Source of the DNA: Butyricicoccus_A sp963588905
GTDB lineage: Bacteria; Bacillota; Clostridia; Oscillospirales; Butyricicoccaceae
DNA length: 64,000 nt
Direction of reading: 5' to 3'
NCBI GenBank assembly: GCA_963588905.1
Contig: CAVAJF010000002.1
Span: 1 to 64,000, forward strand
A model generated the notes under the pieces. It worked only from the letters and a program-made list of their open reading frames with translations, was not told where the DNA came from and made no database searches. Of this stretch, positions 16,785 through 25,814 are shown in pieces (positions within the stretch are counted from its first letter, which is position 1; every line of letters starts with the position of its first letter). Made by a program: the position numbers and the translations under genes.

Positions 16785-16813
16785 TTGAAAACCAGAAATC
16801 ATTGTGGTATGCT
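16785..16813 (+). promoter_or_regulatory. mgtE promoter
   Basis: TTGAAA (16785-16790), 17 bases, TATGCT (16808-16813). The leader would be only about 30 bases, too short for a magnesium riboswitch. Confidence 0.7.
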
Positions 16814-16849
16814 CAAAAAAATTAGCAATTTTTTAACGAGGTGATGCAT

Positions 16850-18229
16850 ATGCCGAATAAAAATTATCCGAAGGAAATTTTAACTATTATCCGCAGCCAT
16901 CCCGCACCAGCAGAGCTAAAGGAAAAGCTGTCAGATTACCATGAGAACGATCTGGCAGACGCACTGACCGCCCTGACGCCGGAGGAGCGTCAAAAGCTGT
17001 ATCCCGTACTGGGCATAGAGTATGTCGCAGAGATTTTTTCCTATTTTGACGATGCGGAACCGTATTTGAAGGAGCTGCCCAGCAAAGAAGCTGCAAAGGT
17101 CATCTCCAACATGGATTCCGACGATGCCGTAGACGCCTTGGACGATTTGGAGGAAGAAGACAAACGCAAAATCGTCAGCCATCTGGATAAAGATTCCGCC
17201 GAAGATGTCAGAATGCTGCTCTCGTACGATGAAGATGAAATCGGCAGCAGCATGACGACCAATTACATCTGTATTCAAAAGGGCATGACGATTCGGCAGG
17301 CCATGAAGGAACTTGTCAGGCAGGCAGGAGAAAACGACAATATTTCCATCTTATATGTTGTAGATGAGAGCGGCCGGTTGTACGGCGCCATCGACTTGAA
17401 GGATTTGATTATTGCTCGTTCTGAAGATTCGCTGGACAAACTCATCGTTCGTTCCTATCCATATGTGACCGATCACGAGAAAATTTCAGCCTGTATTGAC
17501 CAGATCGTGGATTACGCCGAACGTTCTCTCCCTGTGCTGAACAGCGACAAAAAACTGATTGGTATTATCACTGCATCGGATGTTGTAGAATTGGTTGACA
17601 ATGAACTCGGCGATGACTACGCAAAATTAGGCGGCTTGACCGGAGAAGAAGATCTCAACGAAGGCGTTTTGGACAGCGTTCGAAAGCGTTTTCCTTGGCT
17701 CATCGCACTGCTGTTTCTCGGTATGCTGGTGTCATCCGTTGTCGGCATGTTTGAGTCGGTTGTCGCTGTGTTACCAATTGTCATTTGCTTCCAGTCACTG
17801 GTTTTGGACATGGCGGGCAATGTCGGCACCCAGTCTCTGGCGGTTACCATTCGCGTGCTGATGGACGAAAATCTGACCGGCACCAAAAAGCTCCGCCTGC
17901 TGTTCAAGGAAATGCGTGTGGGTCTCATCAACGGCGCACTGTTGGCTATACTGTCACTTGCAGCACTCGGCGTATATATTCACTTGTTTAAAGGGTATGT
18001 TTGGGGACATGCCTTTCTGCTGTCTGGCTGTGTAGGAATCTCTCTCATTGTAGCAATGGTCATCTCCAGCCTTGTAGGTACCGTAATTCCTATGTTCTTT
18101 CACAAAATTCACATTGATCCGGCTGTGGCTTCCGGCCCGCTCATCACAACCGTCAACGATCTCGTTGCCGTGGTAACATACTATGGACTTGCCATGATTT
18201 TCTTGATTGATGTCTTCCATCTGGCTTAA
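16850..18229 (+). CDS. mgtE: Magnesium transporter MgtE
   Basis: MgtE is a dimeric, Mg2+-gated channel for magnesium uptake. The 459-residue protein has the cytoplasmic superhelical N domain (about residues 20-130, rich in Asp/Glu), a pair of CBS domains (about 135-255) and the connecting helix. Five membrane helices follow from about 285 to the end, with the selectivity region GNVGTQSLAVTIR near the second helix. All parts of the family are present. GAGGTG lies 6 bases before the ATG at 16850; GTG and ATG codons just upstream overlap the SD and are unlikely starts. It is monocistronic with its own promoter and terminator. Confidence 0.95.
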   Translation: MPNKNYPKEILTIIRSHPAPAELKEKLSDYHENDLADALTALTPEERQKLYPVLGIEYVAEIFSYFDDAEPYLKELPSKEAAKVISNMDSDDAVDALDDLEEEDKRKIVSHLDKDSAEDVRMLLSYDEDEIGSSMTTNYICIQKGMTIRQAMKELVRQAGENDNISILYVVDESGRLYGAIDLKDLIIARSEDSLDKLIVRSYPYVTDHEKISACIDQIVDYAERSLPVLNSDKKLIGIITASDVVELVDNELGDDYAKLGGLTGEEDLNEGVLDSVRKRFPWLIALLFLGMLVSSVVGMFESVVAVLPIVICFQSLVLDMAGNVGTQSLAVTIRVLMDENLTGTKKLRLLFKEMRVGLINGALLAILSLAALGVYIHLFKGYVWGHAFLLSGCVGISLIVAMVISSLVGTVIPMFFHKIHIDPAVASGPLITTVNDLVAVVTYYGLAMIFLIDVFHLA

Positions 18230-18244
18230 CGCTGCAAGCGCAAT

Positions 18245-18277
18245 AAAAAAGAAACGGCACATCGCCGTTTCTTTTTT
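18245..18277. terminator. Bidirectional terminator between mgtE and the Sel1 gene
   Basis: AAAAAAGAAACGGC, loop ACATC, GCCGTTTCTTTTTT. Confidence 0.88.
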
Positions 18278-18284
18278 CAATATG

Positions 18285-18677
18285 TCATGTCTGCAATTTT
18301 TCCAGCTGGCTTTGTGCGGTTTGCCGCAGGTCTACATCGGTATCCTGGGTGGCCAGACGGTAATACTCGCAGGCAGCATCCGCATCCTGTTCCACGCCGA
18401 TGCCGTATGCGTAGCAGTCCGCAATATAATATTGTGCTGTCGTGCAGCCGCCCTCTGCAGCCAGATGCAGGAATCCAATTCCCTTTTCAAAGCTCGCCGG
18501 AAGTCCGCTGTTTCCATAGATATACGCCAATCCGATGTACTCCATCGCATCGACATCGTGTTCCAACTGTATTTTTTCCCAGATTCTCTTCAGGCTCTCG
18601 CGCGCTGATTTTTCGACATCCTCTGTCACTTCTGCCAGAGGAATCCCGAACTGTTCGCCCGAATTTGTATGTTTCAT
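18285..18677 (-). CDS. Sel1-like repeat protein
   Basis: The 130-residue cytoplasmic protein has two to three Sel1-like (TPR-related) repeats. They are seen as AMEYIGLAYIYGNSGLPASFEKGIGFLHLAAEGG (about residues 44-77) and AQYYIADCYAYGIGVEQDADAACEYYRLA (about 81-109). Such repeats mediate protein-protein contacts; no enzymatic role can be assigned. It has GGCGGAG upstream of the ATG and a strong promoter about 85 bases upstream. A tiny open frame with its own SD sits in the leader (18715-18732). Confidence 0.82.
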   Translation of the reverse strand: MKHTNSGEQFGIPLAEVTEDVEKSARESLKRIWEKIQLEHDVDAMEYIGLAYIYGNSGLPASFEKGIGFLHLAAEGGCTTAQYYIADCYAYGIGVEQDADAACEYYRLATQDTDVDLRQTAQSQLEKLQT

Positions 18678-18714
18678 TGAGTTGTTCTCCGCCGCCCTAA
18701 ATATATAGATTTAT

Positions 18715-18732
18715 CTATTTTTTCCTATACAT
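18715..18732 (-). other. Possible five-codon leader peptide
   Basis: Minus strand ATG TAT AGG AAA AAA TAG, preceded by AAGGTGAGG with good spacing, inside the Sel1 leader. Confidence 0.3.
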
Positions 18733-18760
18733 GATTTCCTCACCTTTTTGCACTCGTCAT

Positions 18761-18789
18761 ATCATAAAATGCATTTTTCTTTTTGTCAA
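18761..18789 (-). promoter_or_regulatory. Promoter of the Sel1-like gene
   Basis: Minus strand TTGACA (18784-18789), 17 bases, TATGAT (18761-18766). Confidence 0.75.
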
Positions 18790-18959
18790 GTTATTCTTTT
18801 TGTTTTTTGAACTGCGAGCAGCTATTTTCGTCATTTTTGTCGCATATACCGCAGTATATCGAGATATTTCTCCGCATTCTGTCTGATATACACAAACCGC
18901 ACATCCTTCTGTTGTCTATTTTGATTAGACATTTTTACATAAATACCAAAAAAATCAGC

Positions 18960-18996
18960 AAAAAAGCAGCCCTGTTTTCACAGGACTGCCTTTTTA
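18960..18996 (-). terminator. clpB terminator
   Basis: Minus strand AAAAAGGCAGTCCTG, loop, CAGGGCTGCTTTTTT. Confidence 0.88.
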
Positions 18997-19043
18997 ACAA
19001 TATACGACATGAATCTCTTGCACAAATGTGCATTTTTCGTCCA

Positions 19044-21659
19044 TTATTCAGAGACAACAGACACCGGTGTAACCGTCAATTCGCCGTTCTGGTAATCGAC
19101 AACCAGCTTTGTGCCTTCGGACAAATCACCGGCAATAATGGTTCTGCCGAGCAGCGTCTCGACATTGCGCTGCAGGAAGCGCTTGAGCGGACGAGCACCG
19201 TAAACCGGATCGTATCCGTTGTCAATGACATACTGCTTTGCCGCATCGGTCAGCTCTACGGACAGCTGCTTGTCTTCCAGACGCTTGCTCAGTGCCTGAA
19301 TCAGCAGATCAATGATGCCTGTAATGTTCTCCTTGGTCAGCGGCTTATAGAAGACAATTTCATCCAGACGGTTGAGGAATTCCGGACGGAACGAGCGGCG
19401 CAGCAGCTCATGTACCTGCTGCTTGGCGTCCTCACGAATTTCACCGTCTGCGCCGATGCCATCGAGCAAAACAGAAGAACCGAGGTTGGATGTCAGAATG
19501 ATAATGGTGTTCTTGAAGTCTACGGTACGACCCTGCGAGTCGGTAATGCGGCCGTCATCCAATACCTGCAGCAGGACATTGAATACATCCGGGTGTGCCT
19601 TCTCTACCTCATCGAACAGGACGACGGAGTACGGCTTTCTGCGAACTGCTTCGGTCAGCTGGCCGCCCTCTTCATAGCCGACATATCCTGGAGGTGCACC
19701 AATCAGACGAGAGACGGAGTATTTCTCCATGTATTCCGACATATCAATACGAACCAGATTCTTTTCATCATCAAACAGCGTAGCGGCCAGCGTCTTTGCC
19801 AGCTCGGTCTTGCCGACACCGGTTGGGCCGAGGAACAGGAACGAACCAATCGGGCGATTCGGGTCCTGAATGCCTGCGCGGGAACGCAGAATGGCTTCGG
19901 ATACGCGCTTGACGGCTTCATTCTGACCGATAACGCGCTTATGCAGCGTATCTTCCAGATGCAGCAGCTTCTCGCGCTCGCCTTCCATCAGTCGAGCGAC
20001 CGGAATACCCGTCCAACGCTCGATAATGCGGGCAATTTCTTCATCGGTGACCTTATCACGCAGCAGAGTATGATTGCCCTCTGCCTGCTCGGCCTTTGCT
20101 TCTTCCTCTTCCAGCTGCTTTCTCAGTTCCGGCAAACGACCGTATTTGAGTTCCGCAGCCTTGTTGAGGTCATAATTTTCCTGTGCCCGCTCAATATCCG
20201 CATTTAACTGCTCAATATCCGCGCGCAGCTTCTGTACCTTGCCGATGGCATTCTTTTCGTTGTCCCAGCGCGCCTTCATCGAATTGAACTGCTCGCGCAT
20301 CTCTGCCAGTTCCTTCTGGATTTCTGCCAGATGCTCCTTGGACAGCTTGTCATCCTCCTTCTTGAGGGCAGCTTCTTCGATTTCGTGCTGAATGATTTTA
20401 CGCTGAATGACATCCAATTCTGTCGGCATGGAGTCGATTTCGGTACGAATCATCGCACACGCTTCATCGACCAGATCAATGGCCTTATCCGGCAGGAATC
20501 TGTCGGTAATATACCGATTGGACAGCGTAGCTGCTGCAATCAGCGCAGAATCCTGAATTTTTACGCCGTGATAGACTTCATAGCGTTCCTTCAGGCCACG
20601 CAGAATGGCAATGGTATCTTCTACTGTCGGCTCACCGACCATAACGGTCTGGAAACGACGCTCCAAAGCCGGATCTTTTTCGATATACTGGCGATACTCG
20701 TTCAGTGTCGTTGCACCGATGCAGTGCAGCTCGCCGCGCGCCAGCATTGGCTTGAGCAGGTTACCGGCATCCATGGCGCCGTCTGTCTTGCCTGCACCGA
20801 CAATGGTATGCAGCTCATCAATGAACAGAATGATATGGCCTTCGCTCTTTTTGACTTCGTTCAGAACCGCCTTCAGACGTTCCTCAAATTCACCGCGATA
20901 CTTGGCACCGGCAACCAACGAGCCCATATCCAGAGAGAAAATGGTCTTGTCTTTCAGCGTACCCGGTACATCACCGCGCACAATACGCTGTGCCAGACCT
21001 TCTGCAATGGCGGTCTTGCCGACGCCCGGTTCACCGATCAGAACTGGATTGTTCTTGGTCTTTCGAGACAGAATGCGGATGACATTACGAATCTCATCAT
21101 CTCGACCGATAACCGGATCCATCTTTTTCTGACGCGCCTGCTCGACCAGATCCGTGCCGTATTTCTTCAGCGCATCATAGGTGTCTTCCGGAGAATCCGT
21201 CGTCACGCGCTGGTTGCCGCGCACAGAGGACAGAGCCTGCAAGAAGTTGTTTTTCTGAATGCCGAATGTGCGGAATAGATCACGAACCGAACCTGCGGCT
21301 GTGTCAATCAGGGCAAGGAACAGATGCTCAACGGAGACAAACTCGTCCTTCATCTGCTCTGCGGCGTGTTCTGCCTCATTCAAGGTCTTTTGCAGATCCG
21401 CAGTCACATACATGCGGCTGGCATCACGTCCGCCGGATACACGCGGCAGCTTTTCCACTGCCTGTCGGGTCTGTCTTTCCAGATTATTCGGGTCAATGCC
21501 CATTTTTGTCATAAGCTGGGCAATCAAGCCGCCGTCCTGATGCAGCAGAGCCAGCAGCAGATGCTCCTGTCCCATCTCCGCATTGCCGTATTCATTGTAC
21601 AGCGCGTTCGCGTCTTGGATTGCTTCCAGAGATTTTTGCGTAAATTTTTGTGCGTTCAT
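19044..21659 (-). CDS. clpB: ATP-dependent disaggregase ClpB
   Basis: ClpB is a hexameric AAA+ unfoldase that rescues aggregated proteins together with DnaK after heat stress. The 871-residue protein has the N domain (about residues 1-145), NBD1 with Walker A GEPGVGKTAIAEGL and Walker B ILFIDELHTIVGAG, and the long coiled-coil middle domain (about 410-525, rich in Glu/Lys/Gln). NBD2 follows with GPTGVGKTELAKTL and VVLFDEVEKAHPDV. The middle domain separates it from ClpA and ClpC. Length is normal. GGGAGG precedes the ATG. A consensus promoter and a perfect CIRCE element lie upstream, placing it in the HrcA heat-shock regulon. It is monocistronic. Confidence 0.97.
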   Translation of the reverse strand: MNAQKFTQKSLEAIQDANALYNEYGNAEMGQEHLLLALLHQDGGLIAQLMTKMGIDPNNLERQTRQAVEKLPRVSGGRDASRMYVTADLQKTLNEAEHAAEQMKDEFVSVEHLFLALIDTAAGSVRDLFRTFGIQKNNFLQALSSVRGNQRVTTDSPEDTYDALKKYGTDLVEQARQKKMDPVIGRDDEIRNVIRILSRKTKNNPVLIGEPGVGKTAIAEGLAQRIVRGDVPGTLKDKTIFSLDMGSLVAGAKYRGEFEERLKAVLNEVKKSEGHIILFIDELHTIVGAGKTDGAMDAGNLLKPMLARGELHCIGATTLNEYRQYIEKDPALERRFQTVMVGEPTVEDTIAILRGLKERYEVYHGVKIQDSALIAAATLSNRYITDRFLPDKAIDLVDEACAMIRTEIDSMPTELDVIQRKIIQHEIEEAALKKEDDKLSKEHLAEIQKELAEMREQFNSMKARWDNEKNAIGKVQKLRADIEQLNADIERAQENYDLNKAAELKYGRLPELRKQLEEEEAKAEQAEGNHTLLRDKVTDEEIARIIERWTGIPVARLMEGEREKLLHLEDTLHKRVIGQNEAVKRVSEAILRSRAGIQDPNRPIGSFLFLGPTGVGKTELAKTLAATLFDDEKNLVRIDMSEYMEKYSVSRLIGAPPGYVGYEEGGQLTEAVRRKPYSVVLFDEVEKAHPDVFNVLLQVLDDGRITDSQGRTVDFKNTIIILTSNLGSSVLLDGIGADGEIREDAKQQVHELLRRSFRPEFLNRLDEIVFYKPLTKENITGIIDLLIQALSKRLEDKQLSVELTDAAKQYVIDNGYDPVYGARPLKRFLQRNVETLLGRTIIAGDLSEGTKLVVDYQNGELTVTPVSVVSE

Positions 21660-21729
21660 AAAGGTTACCTCCCTTGGCTGGACTGTGTATCATATGTGAC
21701 ACATTGTCCTTGGATTTCCTAACACCTGC

Positions 21730-21758
21730 ATTATAGTTCCGCCTAGAAGGAAATGCAA
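21730..21758 (-). promoter_or_regulatory. clpB promoter
   Basis: Minus strand TTGCAT (21753-21758), 17 bases, TATAAT (21730-21735), about 70 bases upstream of the start. Confidence 0.8.
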
Positions 21759-21786
21759 GGGGATATTTGTTACAAGTTTGTTAATT

Positions 21787-21813
21787 TTAGCACTCGACAC
21801 ACGAGAGTGCTAA
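21787..21813. promoter_or_regulatory. CIRCE element (HrcA operator)
   Basis: TTAGCACTC, nine bases, GAGTGCTAA: a perfect consensus inverted repeat. It is bound by the heat-shock repressor HrcA. It lies 28 bases upstream of the -35 of the best clpB promoter rather than over it. Confidence 0.95.
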
Positions 21814-21837
21814 TTTCTGACAGAGCAGCTCGCACCG

Positions 21838-22131
21838 GCTTCTTGGCTCTCTCGAAAGCCTTCCTCTCTGAGGAAGGTGGCACGGCGTGAGCCGTGACGG
21901 AAGGAGCAGCACGCGGGCAATCTTATATCAGATCACCCCTGATTTGTCAGATGCGCAGTTCGCACCGGCTTCTCGGCTCTCCCTCTGGGAGAGCTGGCAT
22001 TTGCAAAGCAAATGACTGAGAGGGCAAGACGCTAGCAAACTCGTATCAAGGGAAATCTAAAAGCTATGTTAGCTGGCATAAGCCCTCTCTGTCGCTCCGC
22101 GACATCTCTCCCAGAGGGAGAGACAAGGCTG
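21838..22131. repeat. Intergenic mirror-hairpin repeat, locus B (T, R and L units)
   Basis: T unit (21859-21906): stem CCTTCCTC/GAGGAAGG, second stem CACGGC/GCCGTG, third segment GGAAGGAG. R unit (21976-22024): stem GCTCTCCC/GGGAGAGC, second stem CATTTGC/GCAAATG, third segment GAGAGGG. L unit in reverse (22083-22123): third segment AGAGAGGG. In all three, the third segment is the mirror image of the purine arm. CGCACCGGCTTCT flanks both the T and R units. Confidence 0.9.
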
Positions 22132-22142
22132 GATAGTACGTA

Positions 22143-22186
22143 AAAAAACCGTGTCAGCTTCGTTGATCCCGAAACCGGCACGGTTT
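22143..22186 (-). terminator. mfd terminator
   Basis: Minus strand AAACCGTGCC and GACACGGTTTTTT with a loop of about 20 bases. Confidence 0.65.
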
Positions 22187-22219
22187 ATATACTAGCAGTA
22201 TAATAAATATTATCTTATA

Positions 22220-25200
22220 TTATTTGTTATCTGTTTGTTTTTCTCCGAGCTGAGCATACAGCGAAACCAGCTCCTGTGCCATGGCAAGCGGACGCTCCTT
22301 CGGATTCAGGCGCAGGGACAGATACGGTTCCTCGCCTGCATTGAGCAGCAAGCGTCCCTGATATTTCTGCATCCCGCACAGCGCCGCCATGCGGCGCAGA
22401 TCGGTGCCATCCTTTGCCCAAGTCAGATAGATTCTGCCGTCCTTCTGGCGAATGTCCATGATGTCCTGTACGGCAGCACGCGCGCGCAGCAGGGCAATAT
22501 CACACAGCGCAACGGCGGATGCCGGCGGTTCACCAAAGCGGTCAATCATCTCATCCAGCAGGTCGGCGCGTTCTTCTTCCGTATGAATCGCAGCAATGCG
22601 GCGATACAAATCCACGCGCTGACCGGAATCCTCGACATATTTCTCCGGCAAATTGGCATTGACCAGCAATTCTACCGTGCAGTCGGTGCTGGAACGCGGC
22701 TTTTCGCCCTTTTCTTCCAATACCGCTTCTTCGAGCAGCTTCAAATACAAATCATAGCCGACATTCATTAAATGACCCGACTGCTCGGCGCCGAGCACAT
22801 TGCCTGCGCCGCGAATCTCCAAATCTCGCATGGCAATCTTGAAGCCGGAACCAAATTCCGCAAATTCCCGCACGGCATTCAACCGCTTTTGCGAAATATC
22901 CGACAATGTCTTGCCGCGCTGGAAGGTAAAATACGCAAACGCATGTCGCGCCGAGCGTCCGACGCGGCCGCGCAGCTGATGCAGCTGAGACAAGCCCATA
23001 TGATCGGCATCTTCGATAATCAGCGTGTTGGCATTGGCAATATCAATACCGGTTTCAATAATTGTCGTGCACACGAGCACATCAATATCGCCATCGCTCA
23101 TGCGCGTCATAATCCGCGACAGCTCCCGCTGGCTCATCTTGCCGTGTGCCACGGCAATTTCCGCATCCGGCAGCATCTTTTTCAGCTTTGCCGCACAGGT
23201 ATCAATCGTGCTGACCTCGTTGTGCAGATAATAGGTCTGTCCGCCGCGGTAAAACTCCCGCCGCATGGCCTCGGCAATGACACCGGCGTCATATTCCATC
23301 ACATAGGTCTGTACCGGATGTCGATCCTGCGGTGGCTCTTCGAGCACGGACATATCCCGAATGCCGGACAACGCCATGTTCAGCGTGCGCGGTATCGGCG
23401 TTGCGGACAGCGTGAGCACATCCACCTGCCGCGCCATTTCTTTGAGCTTTTCCTTATGCGACACGCCAAAGCGCTGTTCCTCATCAATAATCAGCAAGCC
23501 CAAATCTTTGAATTTCATGCTCTTGTTGAACAGCTTATGCGTGCCGATGAGCAGATCGACCTGTCCGGTCTTGACCTTTTCCAGAATGATTTTCTGTTCT
23601 TTGGCTGTTTTGAAGCGGCTGAGCATCTCAATCTTGACCGGCCAGCCGGAAAAGCGAGAAATACAGGTCAAGTAATGCTGCCGCGCCAATACCGTCGTCG
23701 GCACGAGAATCGCTGCCTGTTTGCCGCCCAGCACACACTTCATGACGGCACGCAGCGCCACTTCGGTTTTGCCGAAGCCGACATCACCGCACAGCAGACG
23801 ATCCATCGGACGCTCGGATTCCATATCCTGCTTGATTTCCTGCACACAGCGCAGCTGATCTTCGGTTTCCTCGTGTTCAAACGCTGCTTCAAACTCATGC
23901 TGCCAGCTGTCATCCTTCTGGAAGGCATAGCCGCGCTTGCGCTCGCGCTCTGCATACAGCGCAATTAAATTGACCGCCAGCTCTTTGACCGCAGCCTTTG
24001 CTTTGCTGCGTGTTTTCTGCCACTCTGCGCCGCCCAGTTTGTTGAGCCGCACGCGGCCGCTCTCCGCGGCATCCGAACCGGCGCCGATATATTTGGAAAT
24101 CAAATCCAGACTGGTCGCCGGAACATACAGGAAATCCGTACCAGCAAACGCAATCTTGACAAAATCCTGATACGTGCCTTCTACCCGCATTCGCTCCATG
24201 CCGACAAATCGGCCGATACCGTGGTGCTCATGAACCACCAAATCGCCCGGTGTCAGATCCGTATAACTGCGCACATGGTCTCGATTGGACTTTTTTCGCC
24301 GTTCCTTCTTCTTTTTTCGGGCAGCAAGCATCTGTCCTTCGGTCAAAACCGCGGTCTTGAGCGAAGGATATTCCATACCGGCAGACAAGCTGCCCTCTAA
24401 AATGCTGACACCGCCCGGACGCGGCAGCCGATCCGTCACCCGTGCATCAATGCCGTGTTCCTGTAAAATGTCCTTCATGGTCGTGCGGCGCATATCGCCG
24501 GAACACAGGACAATCACCCGGTAGTTCATATCCTGATAAGCGCGAATATCCGAAGCCGCGGCTTCTGTGTTGCCGGAATACGGCGACAGCTGCTTTGCCG
24601 TGATTTCTGTGACCTGTTTCGGCGGACATTCCGGCATAGAGCTTAAAAACGTCTCCAAATACAGCACACTGTTTGCTTCCAGACGCTGCATCGCATCTTC
24701 CAAGCTGTGCTGATATATCGCATTCTTGCCAAAGATCTGTCCGCGCTCCAGCAGTGCCTCGACATCCTCTTTCATGCGCAGCGTGAACACGCGGGCCGCC
24801 TCGCGCACGGCGCGGAAATCATCAAAACAGACCAGCGCATCTTCCGGAATGTACTCGACCGCAGACGTCAATGTAGGATAAATGAGCGGCAGATACTTAT
24901 CCGCTGCCGGAAAAATGCCATCATTGTTGAGCCGTTCTATATCGCGGCGCAAATTGCGATCCAAATCCGGATGCTTATTGGTGCGCGAGAGCACAATACC
25001 GGTCAGTTTATTCACCAAGCCCTTGATGCCATCCGGCGCAAGCGTCGGCAGAACCTCCATATTGGGCACGCACAGCAGTTTTTCCAGCGAGCGCGTGCGC
25101 CGCTGAGAGCCAATATCGAAATACGACATGGTGTCCACTTCGGTATCAAAAAATTCAATGCGCACCGGATAATCTTCTCCCGGCACAAAAATATCCAGAA

Positions 25201-25732
25201 TACCGCCGCGGACAGAGAATTGACCCTCGCCTTCTACCTGCATACACCGCCGATACCCTGCCAACAGCAGTTTTTGCATCAGCTCGTCAATGTCATATTC
25301 TCCGTTGAAATCAATGGAAAACATGGCTTCCTGCATTTTTTCCGGCGGCATGGTCGCCATGAGCAGCGCAGGAATCGTTGTGACGATGGTCTTTTTGCCG
25401 AGCTGCAAATCGCGCAGGGCGGAAATGCGCTTGTGCTCATACTCGCGGGAGGACGATTCAATATTGTGAAACACAAATTCACGCGCCGGAAGAATCTCTA
25501 CCGGACGCTCCGAAAAAGCTTCCAGGTCACGCGCCATACGGCTGCACGCCAAATCATCCGCGCAGATGACAACCGCCTGTTTGTGCAGCTGCCCCGCCAG
25601 AGCTGCCGTCAGATTTGCCTTGTGAATCGGTGCGAGTCCTGTCACCTCAATCGGTGATTTGCCCGCTTTCAGTCCCTCCGCAACGCTGTCATATTCTGTT
25701 AAGTCAGCAATCAGCTGTGTGATACGCTCCAT
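22220..25732 (-). CDS. mfd: Transcription-repair coupling factor
   Basis: Mfd is an ATP-driven translocase that removes RNA polymerase stalled at DNA lesions and recruits UvrA. The 1170-residue protein has the UvrB-homology module (about residues 1-340), a linker with a KKKKERRKKSN basic patch and the RNA-polymerase interaction domain (TPGDLVVHEHHGIGRF, about 475-560). The RecG-like motor follows with LCGDVGFGKTEVALRA (Walker A), DEEQRFGVSHKEKLK (DEEQ box), TATPIPRT-like SATPIPRTL and QLRGRVGRS, then the C-terminal inhibitory domain. The ATG at 25732 follows AAGGAG. It is a single-gene unit in the minus-strand block left of the origin. Confidence 0.96.
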   Translation of the reverse strand: MERITQLIADLTEYDSVAEGLKAGKSPIEVTGLAPIHKANLTAALAGQLHKQAVVICADDLACSRMARDLEAFSERPVEILPAREFVFHNIESSSREYEHKRISALRDLQLGKKTIVTTIPALLMATMPPEKMQEAMFSIDFNGEYDIDELMQKLLLAGYRRCMQVEGEGQFSVRGGILDIFVPGEDYPVRIEFFDTEVDTMSYFDIGSQRRTRSLEKLLCVPNMEVLPTLAPDGIKGLVNKLTGIVLSRTNKHPDLDRNLRRDIERLNNDGIFPAADKYLPLIYPTLTSAVEYIPEDALVCFDDFRAVREAARVFTLRMKEDVEALLERGQIFGKNAIYQHSLEDAMQRLEANSVLYLETFLSSMPECPPKQVTEITAKQLSPYSGNTEAAASDIRAYQDMNYRVIVLCSGDMRRTTMKDILQEHGIDARVTDRLPRPGGVSILEGSLSAGMEYPSLKTAVLTEGQMLAARKKKKERRKKSNRDHVRSYTDLTPGDLVVHEHHGIGRFVGMERMRVEGTYQDFVKIAFAGTDFLYVPATSLDLISKYIGAGSDAAESGRVRLNKLGGAEWQKTRSKAKAAVKELAVNLIALYAERERKRGYAFQKDDSWQHEFEAAFEHEETEDQLRCVQEIKQDMESERPMDRLLCGDVGFGKTEVALRAVMKCVLGGKQAAILVPTTVLARQHYLTCISRFSGWPVKIEMLSRFKTAKEQKIILEKVKTGQVDLLIGTHKLFNKSMKFKDLGLLIIDEEQRFGVSHKEKLKEMARQVDVLTLSATPIPRTLNMALSGIRDMSVLEEPPQDRHPVQTYVMEYDAGVIAEAMRREFYRGGQTYYLHNEVSTIDTCAAKLKKMLPDAEIAVAHGKMSQRELSRIMTRMSDGDIDVLVCTTIIETGIDIANANTLIIEDADHMGLSQLHQLRGRVGRSARHAFAYFTFQRGKTLSDISQKRLNAVREFAEFGSGFKIAMRDLEIRGAGNVLGAEQSGHLMNVGYDLYLKLLEEAVLEEKGEKPRSSTDCTVELLVNANLPEKYVEDSGQRVDLYRRIAAIHTEEERADLLDEMIDRFGEPPASAVALCDIALLRARAAVQDIMDIRQKDGRIYLTWAKDGTDLRRMAALCGMQKYQGRLLLNAGEEPYLSLRLNPKERPLAMAQELVSLYAQLGEKQTDNK

Positions 25733-25764
25733 AGGAAAATTTCTCCTTATACATGCCGAAAAGG

Positions 25765-25784
25765 CCGCATACAAACGTATGCGG
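25765..25784 (-). terminator. Terminator of the iscS-iscU operon
   Basis: Minus strand CCGCATAC, loop GTTT, GTATGCGG followed by CCTTTT. Confidence 0.8.
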
Positions 25785-25814
25785 CTTATTTCGATAAAAT
25801 TTTAGATGATTTTC

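Larger units (their letters stand above)
18678..19043. other. Intergenic region between the Sel1 gene and clpB
   Basis: It holds the Sel1 promoter and leader (18678-18789), an AT-rich stretch without recognisable features (18790-18955) and the clpB terminator. I see no gene of meaningful length. Confidence 0.6.
21660..22219. other. 560-base gap between clpB and mfd
   Basis: No gene is visible. From left to right it holds the clpB promoter, the CIRCE element, a T-type repeat unit, an R and an L repeat unit, and the mfd terminator. The repeat block fills most of the gap. Confidence 0.8.

Noticed and set aside
16814..16849. Magnesium (M-box) riboswitch upstream of mgtE
   Set aside because: The promoter at 16785-16813 leaves a leader of only about 30 bases; an M-box needs well over 100.
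18783..20207. Open frame of 474 codons antisense to clpB
   Set aside because: Overlaps the certain clpB gene and runs over its terminator.
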